From NCBI GenBank assembly GCA_035628595.1, contig DASPJN010000016.1, forward strand, positions 1 to 11,456: a stretch of DNA of 11,456 bases, read 5' to 3'. The position numbers and the translations under genes are program-made. Within the stretch, counting starts at the first letter, position 1. Every line of letters starts with the position of its first letter. This document shows positions 1 through 6,325 of this stretch, one piece after another. Under the pieces are notes generated by a model. The model did not search any database and had not been told where the DNA came from. It was given only the letters and a program-made list of their open reading frames with translations. The DNA comes from Chryseosolibacter sp035628595. GTDB taxonomy: Bacteria; Bacteroidota; Bacteroidia; Cytophagales; Cyclobacteriaceae.

Positions 1-159
1 AAGAAGCGATTTGTTGATAAGCATCTCTTTGATCAGTACTTCGTAGAACCCGGCTATTCAAAAATGATAGAATACGCTGAAGCCAATGATCTCGAATTCA
101 GCGAGAAAGAAGACTTCATTAAGATACTGGAAGAATATCGAAGAGTGATGGCTGAATAG
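1..159 (+). CDS. C-terminal fragment of an unidentified protein
   Basis: An open frame runs in from the left edge and stops at TAG 157-159, leaving 52 residues of a longer protein. The tail is charged and probably helical, with aromatic residues in the first half (FDQYF, EPGYSKMIEYAEAND) and an acidic, lysine-rich end (EKEDFIKILEEYRRVMAE). No motif identifies the family. Composition and frame look coding: the frame is uninterrupted and the fragment ends just before a 112-bp non-coding gap. It is convergent with the gene at 387-2045. I cannot assign a function; a C-terminal helical tail of an enzyme is possible but unproven. Confidence 0.6.
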   Translation, partial: KKRFVDKHLFDQYFVEPGYSKMIEYAEANDLEFSEKEDFIKILEEYRRVMAE

Positions 160-271
160 TGCTTCGCTTACATGCGGGATCTCTGCACGGGCTTTTGTCA
201 ATACATTGATTTCATAATGGGAACTCAATAGATCAACTGACGTTGATGCGAAGGTGAATGGCACTTCTTAA

Positions 272-302
272 TAAAAAAGAGGCCGCTTTATCAGCGAACC
301 TC
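272..302 (-). terminator. Probable intrinsic terminator of the 387-2045 gene
   Basis: Read on the minus strand, GAGG (302-299) pairs with CCTC (282-279) and CGCT (296-293) with AGCG (287-284), across a small internal loop and a five-base loop. The hairpin is followed by six T residues (278-273). It lies about 85 nt past the stop of the minus-strand gene, which is the right orientation to end that transcript. There is no T-run on the plus side, so it should not terminate the fragment at 1-159. Confidence 0.6.
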
Positions 303-386
303 CTTGTGTAGTTCAGTAAATGTCTTCCACCAGTCGTGTTTCGACCGGAACTGTAAACTTTAAACGTTCTGAGCTTGAACCTTTTT

Positions 387-2045
387 TCACTTCTGCAAAT
401 TCCACACAACCTCATAATCGCCATTCGACTGCTCACTTGCTTTTAGTTCCTTCAGTGCTTTACGGAATGCGTTCATCATCTCTGTTTTACGGATGAGCGA
501 AACCAACTCCGCTGCCGTAACATCTTTTTCGAAGCCCGACGCAACAGTTGACTCAACAACACCAGAAGCATACTTTGTAAGTACAGTTCTGCCATTAGCC
601 TTACCCGTTATTTCGAAACCAAGTCGAGGGATCAATAACATCCTGCTAGTTCCATCTTCCTGCGAAAGCTGAAGGTCGAGCGTAAGAGACACAAGGGCAT
701 CCGTTCGTGTTTCATTCATGATCTTCTGGTATACTGAGTTTGCACCATAACCCTCAGAGAATGGCATGAATGCCGAGACAACTTTCGTGTCGCGATATGT
801 TTTTGCGAATTCAACTTTCGTGTATGGATCGTTGTACGATGTTTCGTTGATCACCGCATACGATGGGCTCGAAGTAATGTTGTTTACGCCTACCGAAGAT
901 GCGCCAAATTCCGATTCCAGCACCGCCATAAATTCAGGATACAATTCGTCGAGTACACCCTGCCATGGCAGTTCTCTTGTGATTGTGATTGTTGCAACGG
1001 TTGTCGTGCTTGATGCACCGCCGAACGGATTCATACGTACCGGACCTGTGCTCGCTGTCTGCGTTACCTCCTGGTATGAAGTTCCACGAAGCGCAAAGGA
1101 GATTAATCCCACATTCTTAATGTGTGAAAACGGTCTCGCTAAAAATGCATGCGCTTTGAACGCTTCAAATTTGAAATCGTCAACAGATCCGTTAACTGAC
1201 AGTCCGGGATTAAGCGTCGGCTCACCCGTTACGTTCACAAACATGCCATCGCTGTAAGACCTCACGTAAGGCACGGATGCAAAGGCGCCAGTTACGTTCG
1301 TTGCCTCTTCCGTTGTTTCATAGTGTACGGCGATATAGGATTTTTTATAGTTATACACCGCATCGCCAGCAGGTTTAATGTTGATGTTGCGAAACGCATT
1401 GGCTGGGATTGTGATCGTCGATCCCGAGCGAACAAAGGCAACTTCATAAAAGCTTTTAATGCTGACCTGGTTAATGGCGATGCTCACCTTCAGTAAACTG
1501 TTTGCCGGCAGGTCAAGCGGATCGATTTCTATTGTGACATCTTTCGTTAGGTCAACGGATGGGTTATTGGTTTCGCCGTTAATTGACTTGATCTTAAATG
1601 GTGGTGTGAGAAATGGTGTCACTGTAAAAGAAGATGTCTGCCGGCTGCTGGTGATAATTTCAATCTTGCGCGCTGCGGTCACAGGTGTCGTTGTGAGTGT
1701 GTACATGCCTGCCGTTTGGTACTCAACAGGAACGCCGTCGATCATGACAGTTCCGTCGAGTTTCGTATACGACATATTCTTTTTCGAACTGAACATCACG
1801 AATGCCATATCACCACCGGGAACCCAGCCGTCAAAAAATGTTTGTGAGATCGTACCCACCTGCTTGGGATGCAGGTTTGATTCAATGATCACAAGGGGAG
1901 TGGTTTCGTCCAGGTTGGCGGTAGTTTCAACGTTTGTTGATTGCCCCATGCCTTTCGCCAGTTTCGCTACTGTTTTCGATAAAAAATTTTGGGCGTTGCC
2001 CGCAGCTGCGATGAGCAGGAATGCAAATACCAATTTTGTTTTCAT
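387..2045 (-). CDS. Secreted protein of unknown function, 552 aa
   Basis: The protein begins with a standard signal peptide: a basic MKTK, a hydrophobic core (LVFAFLLIAAAG) and a likely cleavage at NA-Q around residue 18. The mature part has no cysteine and is rich in Thr, Ser and Val, with alternating hydrophobic residues that suggest mostly beta structure in residues 50-280. A flexible Gly/Ser/Thr patch lies near 330-352 (MNPFGGASSTTT). The C-terminal part (about 355-500) mixes helix and strand, with FAKTYRDTKVVSAF near 413-426 and a strand-rich IPRLGFEITGKANGRT near 472-487. It ends in a helix of about 30 residues. The 355-500 part is reminiscent of CsgG/LpoB-like periplasmic folds, but this is only an impression. 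It stands alone, with a terminator downstream. Long plus-strand frames inside it (766-1257, 1459-2049) are antisense shadows. Confidence 0.85.
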   Translation of the reverse strand: MKTKLVFAFLLIAAAGNAQNFLSKTVAKLAKGMGQSTNVETTANLDETTPLVIIESNLHPKQVGTISQTFFDGWVPGGDMAFVMFSSKKNMSYTKLDGTVMIDGVPVEYQTAGMYTLTTTPVTAARKIEIITSSRQTSSFTVTPFLTPPFKIKSINGETNNPSVDLTKDVTIEIDPLDLPANSLLKVSIAINQVSIKSFYEVAFVRSGSTITIPANAFRNINIKPAGDAVYNYKKSYIAVHYETTEEATNVTGAFASVPYVRSYSDGMFVNVTGEPTLNPGLSVNGSVDDFKFEAFKAHAFLARPFSHIKNVGLISFALRGTSYQEVTQTASTGPVRMNPFGGASSTTTVATITITRELPWQGVLDELYPEFMAVLESEFGASSVGVNNITSSPSYAVINETSYNDPYTKVEFAKTYRDTKVVSAFMPFSEGYGANSVYQKIMNETRTDALVSLTLDLQLSQEDGTSRMLLIPRLGFEITGKANGRTVLTKYASGVVESTVASGFEKDVTAAELVSLIRKTEMMNAFRKALKELKASEQSNGDYEVVWNLQK

Positions 2046-2134
2046 ATAGAAGGTTGTTTAGGTATGGTTTTAAGCGTAATGCAATCTCTTCACCTGGCCT
2101 GGCATTAGCTATACCATCGGAAGGGTATTCGAGT

Positions 2135-2158
2135 CAGTACTGATACTGATATGTACTG
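2135..2158. promoter_or_regulatory. Inverted repeat upstream of the 552-aa gene
   Basis: CAGTAC (2135-2140) and GTACTG (2153-2158) form a perfect 6-bp inverted repeat around a 12-bp spacer that contains ACTGATACTGAT. It lies about 90 bp before the start of the minus-strand gene. The geometry suits a dimeric regulator site, but it is short enough to arise by chance. Confidence 0.25.
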
Positions 2159-2171
2159 GAATATGAGGGGA

Positions 2172-2300
2172 TTTTTTGGGCGTGCCCTTCGCCCCGCCGC
2201 ACATGCCTTTCTTTGCTCAGGTCGCGCTTTCGCTACTCGCCATCAAACCCACAACCTCTTCGGGCTCAAACATGCCGCTCAATCGCTCACGCGGTGCGGC
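2172..2300. repeat. GC-rich intergenic repeat element (GGGCGTGCCC type)
   Basis: A T-rich lead-in is followed by the palindromic GGGCGTGCCC (2178-2187), then a C-rich block, CGCACATGCC, GCTCAGGTCGCGCTTTCGCT (2214-2233), a small CTTCGGG turn, and a close near CAATCGCTCACGC (2280-2292). This order (GGGCGTGCC..., GGTCGGGCTTTCCGCT-like, AATCCCTCACGC-like) is what I recall of a dispersed, uncharacterised non-coding element in Bacteroidetes genomes. That recognition is from memory and was not searched. GC content is visibly higher than in the flanks. Part of it recurs at 6193-6231. Short frames here (2151-2354, 2176-2358) look spurious. Confidence 0.5.
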
Positions 2301-2670
2301 GTCAAATCAAAATACATCCTCCACCAGATGCTGCCGGTCGTTGCCCACCGGTAGGTGAGCGCTTGCAGGCTGCGGTGTAATCGTTATTGCGCGAACGAAG
2401 AACAAGCCAGGTTTTCACGATTGAGTTTGATGATGGTAGCGATAGAAGTGAGCGACGTGGCAGCACGATAGCCTTAAACCTTTAACTTTTAAACCCTCTA
2501 ACTCTTTTGCCCATCTCTCTCAATACAGCGTCGCCCGGTGTGCGTCATTTTCATTACGCACCATGCTTCGAGAATTTTAGAATCACGGCCATACCCTGAA
2601 CGAGGTATTTTGCAAAACTTATCATGCTTCTCTTTGCAGGTGATTTCCGCACACACTATCTTAACATCAT

Positions 2671-2716
2671 AAGCCCATTCTGCCTTTAGGATAAAGGAAG
2701 AATGGGCTTTTTGTTT
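2671..2716 (+). terminator. Strong rho-independent terminator without an obvious gene
   Basis: AAGCCCATTCT (2671-2681) pairs perfectly with AGAATGGGCTT (2699-2709). Inside that, after a G/A mismatch, CCTTT (2683-2687) pairs with AAAGG (2693-2697) around a five-base loop. A T-rich tail (TTTTTGTTTT) follows. The orientation is plus only. The nearest plus-strand gene upstream would be the fragment ending at 159, beyond an opposing gene, so it must end a transcript starting inside 2046-2670 or act as an attenuator before the gene at 2851. Confidence 0.85.
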
Positions 2717-2850
2717 TACTCCTAAAAAGATCCCTATGATTAAACTCCACGCCGGAGCATGCTTTGCCATGCTCGCACTTATCGAAATTGTGTGCAATTC
2801 TGTACGCGACAGTTCACGATCCACGATCCAATAACTTTAAAAAGAACCCC

Positions 2851-5337
2851 ATGATTCGAAAACAAATTTGTTTCGGCATGCTACTCCTATTTGTAGTGAG
2901 TTATGCCAAGGCGCAGCGCTATGCTTTTATTAATTATTCAACCGAGCACCGGAACCAGATTGTAAAAGGCTATACTGAAAGCGAGCTCGATGAAGCCCGG
3001 CGATCTCTGGGTTTTAAGAAGCTGGATGTTCTAACTTCACAAGACACGGTCTTTGATGTAAGAGTCCAGTGCGACCGCTATCTAAATCTGGCAATGATCA
3101 TCGGTTTTAATAATAAGACCGAGTTGCAGCAGGTACTGAGCTCCATTCAAGTGGCCTCCGCAGTTGACCAGGCTTCAAATACAATGGCTCCTTATATCGA
3201 AGCTATCATTAAGGACATTAAGCCTGATGCGCGCTTTTTCATTTTGGATCTTGACACGCTAACATCGCTGGCATTTCGCCGACGGCATGAACGACAAGCG
3301 GCTTTGCTTGAATCACCGTCCAGTGTCAGGCTGAACTTATGCAGACTTGCAGAGACATTCGGCCTTGAATATATGGTGAAGTTTGACAATGATTTGCCGC
3401 ACCATGTTTTCCGTATCAAGACAAGCTCAAATGAGTTTCCCAATAACGAACCAAGGCAGTACGTCACGATCTATGAAAAAGTGAATGACCAGGCACCCGC
3501 GCGGCCTATATGGTGGTTAGAAAAAACCGTTGATCAACTGGATCGCGGCGCATCCACAGACGGACAAAGGCGGTTTTCATCGAATCAAAAGTACACAGTC
3601 ATCGGAAGTAACAGCGTGTTGGAGATTAAATTTGATCAAGATGCGATAGCAAGGAATATTAATTTTCAAGGAAGCATTTCCCTGGTAGCACACTCCGGCG
3701 ACAAAAAAGTACAAGTTGCGCCCTATTATGTAATCGGTCAGCAGCAAAAAGCATTGGGTGTTAACGCAATGCCAATTAAAGAACTTGCTGATTATTTTCT
3801 CAGATTGATGATAGAGTCAAGACGACTTAGTTCCTTGTGGACAAGTTTGAAAAGGGATTCCGAGGTATTAAAAACTATTCCGCAAGCTGCATCCGCAATT
3901 TTACCAGCCGATAAGACGAAGGCTGTTAATACAGCCAAAGCTGAAATTAACCGACTCCATGCGATGAATAGCACATTCATCCGTGATAAAGAATTACAAA
4001 TAGACGAGAACCTTTATAATACGGTTCAGCAGGTAAATTTTCATCTCGATCTGCCTATTCTCGATCTTATTTCCGACCAGGTTGACCCTCAATACCGCGC
4101 GTTGTATGCCAAGCCGTTCAAGTATAGGCATATCGATAGTGTTCTGACACTCTTCAGACCAAAAGTTGATAGCTTGATCGAGTCACGGTTACAAGACACA
4201 TTCTATCAAAGCTATATCCGGGGTAATCCGGTGTCGGTTTTTCAAGACAAAGATCGCGCGTCATTTGAAAACCGGGTCATAAGTTCGATCACGTCCGAAG
4301 TAAACACAATCAAGTTACTTCATAGTTTGCTCAAAAGGATAAAGGAATCGAACAGCGAAACGATTAATGCATTTCTCAGTTTTACCACGCTCACCGTTAC
4401 AGATTTTGAAGAAATGTATCGTCGTTCAGAAGAGAATTTGGGTAAACTAACCGAAACTTTGAACGCAACTCCCGACCTCGTGGCGAATCAGGATGTGCTG
4501 GCACTGTTACAGGAGAGTAGTCAGATCTTTCAAAATTTGGCTAACAGTTCTGCGATGTTTATTCAGACCTTACGACAGAATGGATATTCACATGTGTCAG
4601 GCGATTCAATGACTGACGGCAAACTTAGGAAACTCGAACACTTGATGTCAGACGCGCGTGCATATGACGCCGTACGAGATATCTTCGCGTTGCACGCAGG
4701 TCGTGAGATATTCAAACGCCTGGTATATGCGAACATTGATATATCCAAAGCCAATGTCGACGATGGTGATGAATTAACTATATCTGTCATGTGGTATAAT
4801 TCTGACGGGAATAAAAATGGCGGAACAGGCGTGTTAGATGACGGAGTAGAGCTGGCTACCGCAACTTTCAAGGTAAGGGATGTTGGATGGCATGTGGATG
4901 TGGTTGAATCGGCATTGTTGATTCACCGTATTGATGAAGAAAAACTTCGGGTAGACTATCCGCTTTCACCTTCAAACTTTAAACCGACTGCTGGAGCATC
5001 ATTACTATGGACTTATTATAATCCACATCGAACACGGGACAGAATTAAGAAAGTGTCGCGTTTGGTTGCAGATCGAAACGAAGGCAAACGGAAAGAGTTT
5101 GGTTTTGTGAAGTTTCTTCATTGGCTGGAGCCGTCCTTTGGATTGAATGTTTCATACACTGACTTCCGTACTGACAGAGACGTAGAGTTTGCGGCAGGCC
5201 CGGTGATGGGTTTTTTTCGGAACTCAATTCTACTTACTTCTGGCTATGCATTTAGCGTCAATGGAGAAAGTCCATTTTATATGGGAATCGGCTTCAGCTT
5301 TTCAAGTATCTATGAACACGTAAAAAAGAAACAATGA
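2851..5337 (+). CDS. Large exported protein of unknown function, 828 aa
   Basis: I take ATG 2851 as the start because it opens a clear signal peptide (MIRKQ, then GMLLLFVVSYAKA, cleavage before QR at about residue 22). The frame is open 29 codons further upstream, but those codons would bury the signal. Residues 22-330 are mixed alpha/beta with WWLEKTVDQLD at 221-231. Residues 310-630 are almost wholly helical, with heptad-like Leu/Ile spacing. Residues 636-695 look beta-rich, with a Gly/Asn/Asp turn (NSDGNKNGGTG, 650-660). Residues 750-820 alternate polar and hydrophobic residues in three or four strands with Gly and aromatic positions (FAAGPVMGFF, PFYMGIGFSF), as in an outer-membrane beta-barrel or anchor segment. 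No enzyme motif was found. The stop overlaps the next start (ATGA), so the lipoprotein at 5334 is its likely partner. An outer-membrane assembly is inferred, not shown. Confidence 0.85.
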   Translation: MIRKQICFGMLLLFVVSYAKAQRYAFINYSTEHRNQIVKGYTESELDEARRSLGFKKLDVLTSQDTVFDVRVQCDRYLNLAMIIGFNNKTELQQVLSSIQVASAVDQASNTMAPYIEAIIKDIKPDARFFILDLDTLTSLAFRRRHERQAALLESPSSVRLNLCRLAETFGLEYMVKFDNDLPHHVFRIKTSSNEFPNNEPRQYVTIYEKVNDQAPARPIWWLEKTVDQLDRGASTDGQRRFSSNQKYTVIGSNSVLEIKFDQDAIARNINFQGSISLVAHSGDKKVQVAPYYVIGQQQKALGVNAMPIKELADYFLRLMIESRRLSSLWTSLKRDSEVLKTIPQAASAILPADKTKAVNTAKAEINRLHAMNSTFIRDKELQIDENLYNTVQQVNFHLDLPILDLISDQVDPQYRALYAKPFKYRHIDSVLTLFRPKVDSLIESRLQDTFYQSYIRGNPVSVFQDKDRASFENRVISSITSEVNTIKLLHSLLKRIKESNSETINAFLSFTTLTVTDFEEMYRRSEENLGKLTETLNATPDLVANQDVLALLQESSQIFQNLANSSAMFIQTLRQNGYSHVSGDSMTDGKLRKLEHLMSDARAYDAVRDIFALHAGREIFKRLVYANIDISKANVDDGDELTISVMWYNSDGNKNGGTGVLDDGVELATATFKVRDVGWHVDVVESALLIHRIDEEKLRVDYPLSPSNFKPTAGASLLWTYYNPHRTRDRIKKVSRLVADRNEGKRKEFGFVKFLHWLEPSFGLNVSYTDFRTDRDVEFAAGPVMGFFRNSILLTSGYAFSVNGESPFYMGIGFSFSSIYEHVKKKQ

Positions 5338-6014
5338 AAACCCTCATTTTATCCTGCTATTTTATTCTATTGTGCGGTTGCTCCGAATTGGTTCATACTC
5401 AAATACAGCGCCCTGTTCTCCGGTTGGACAACAATATCCTGAATGCTGATGGTGTCTCACGAAAGCTTATAACGGTCGAATTCGACGATGAACTTGCCGT
5501 GCAACAAAAAGTTTATGTAACCACAACAAATGGAAAGCTATATACTTTACCTGTATCTGCAACTTCGCAAGGCCGCGGTGACACCATTACGTTACAACCT
5601 GGCTCCCGTAAATTCGCTTTTTTTGTTGAGTCTTCTAATGTACCCGATGATCACGTTGTTGTATCCGCAACAGTAAATAATTTCGTTGCGTTGGAGGTTC
5701 TCCAATTTACCAGGTCATGCCCGGATGAAGTAAAATTGGATGTAAGTAAACCAACAATGTCTTTAAGCGCAACCGACTCCATCCAGGTTGTTCTCACAAT
5801 GTTGCGTGATGATGACAGGCCCGTGAGTAATCGCACCAGAGTTGATATTACTACATCAGAACATGGCCAGGCACCCCATACCATTTTTGCTGACGAGAGG
5901 GGAATTGCCCGATTGGCACTTAAACCCAATATGACCGGAGATGGCAAGGTTGACTTTACACTGAAAACGCCTTGCACCGCAATTGTCAAGACGGTGGTCT
6001 TTAAAGTTGAGTAA
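5334..6014 (+). CDS. Lipoprotein with tandem Ig-like domains, 226 aa
   Basis: The N-terminus is a lipoprotein signal: MKTLILSCYFILL followed by lipobox L-C-G-C with the lipidated cysteine at residue 16. The mature part reads as two beta-sandwich repeats. The first, about residues 25-125, has NADGVSRKLITVEFDD and ends in strand-rich VVVSATVNNFVALEV. The second, about 130-226, has SLSATDSIQVVLTMLRDD, then RPVSNRTRVDITT, then ADERGIARLALKPN and a final GDGKVDFTLKT. That second pattern (new property, D-x-G-x-A, then a strand) is typical of Big-1/invasin-type Ig folds, usually structural or adhesive. The ATG overlaps the previous stop by 4 bp, so translation is probably coupled to the 828-aa protein. 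The cell location is inferred to be the outer membrane, with the side unknown. Confidence 0.85.
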   Translation: MKTLILSCYFILLCGCSELVHTQIQRPVLRLDNNILNADGVSRKLITVEFDDELAVQQKVYVTTTNGKLYTLPVSATSQGRGDTITLQPGSRKFAFFVESSNVPDDHVVVSATVNNFVALEVLQFTRSCPDEVKLDVSKPTMSLSATDSIQVVLTMLRDDDRPVSNRTRVDITTSEHGQAPHTIFADERGIARLALKPNMTGDGKVDFTLKTPCTAIVKTVVFKVE

Positions 6015-6022
6015 AATTTCCA

Positions 6023-6054
6023 AATCAGAGTCACCGCCCCGCGGGACTCTGATT
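6023..6054. terminator. Strong hairpin closing the 2851-6014 operon
   Basis: AATCAGAGTC (6023-6032) pairs perfectly with GACTCTGATT (6045-6054). After one unpaired A, CCGC (6034-6037) pairs with GCGG (6041-6044) around a CCC loop, giving 14 base pairs. It begins 8 nt after the lipoprotein stop, where a terminator is expected, but no clean T-run follows on either strand. It may act as a weak or factor-assisted terminator, or as a 3'-end stabiliser. Confidence 0.55.
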
Positions 6055-6192
6055 CTTCAGGTTGCAAGAACAAGTTAATACTCACCGAACCATGCGCGAT
6101 CCCGTGACAACGCATCTCAACCATCCGATCATCATTGCACTCCGCCATGCACTCACGTCCTTGCGCCTGGTAAGTTTGTTCTATGCTTGCCT

Positions 6193-6231
6193 GCCATTCC
6201 GCCGGTCGCACATGCCATTCTTCACCAGGCC
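6193..6231. repeat. Diverged partial copy of the 2172-2300 repeat
   Basis: This stretch aligns with 2184-2223. The core CGCACATGCC plus the next six bases matches at 15 of 16 positions, and the first 30 aligned positions match at 24. The similarity continues through an AGG(C/T)C after one gap, then fades. The left part of the element, including GGGCGTGCCC, is not preserved. It lies in the 311-bp gap (6015-6325) between convergent genes, where I see no gene. A long minus-strand frame crossing here (5651-6211) is mostly antisense to the lipoprotein gene. Confidence 0.45.
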
Positions 6232-6325
6232 TTTCTATTGACGTTTGATTGATGTTTAATCGTTGCTACAAGGGTGATGACACAAAAGTAAGAACGCAAT
6301 CGTAAGCATTACAGTGACTGTTACC

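Larger units (their letters stand above)
2046..2850. other. Gene-free region of about 800 bp
   Basis: This stretch separates two divergent genes and holds no convincing coding frame. In order it contains a short inverted repeat (2135-2158), a GC-rich repeat element (about 2172-2300), a pyrimidine/A-rich stretch with repeated TTAAAC/TTTAAC words (2473-2510), a hairpin with arms GTGCGT and ACGCAC (around 2540-2562), a strong plus-strand terminator (2671-2716), and a 7-bp hairpin GAGCATG/CATGCTC (2755-2774) in the leader of the next gene. Promoters for both flanking genes must lie here. I could not place a full Bacteroidetes promoter (TTTG, about 19-21 bp, then TAnnTTTG) with confidence. Confidence 0.6.

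Noticed and set aside
766..2049. Two long plus-strand frames (163 and 196 codons) opposite the 552-aa gene
   Set aside because: They lie wholly antisense to a gene with a clear signal peptide and coherent composition, and their own translations lack any domain pattern.
2498..2824. 108-codon minus-strand frame between the GC-rich repeat and the 2851 gene
   Set aside because: It runs straight through the strong terminator hairpin and the leader of the 2851 gene, and its translation shows no protein-like organisation.
2764..2850. Upstream in-frame start for the 828-aa protein
   Set aside because: The extra 29 residues are polar and would precede an evident signal peptide starting at 2851; they overlap a leader hairpin.
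5651..6211. 186-codon minus-strand frame
   Set aside because: Most of it is antisense to the lipoprotein gene and the rest covers the terminator-like hairpin and the repeat fragment; the lipoprotein frame has a lipobox and Ig-like pattern.
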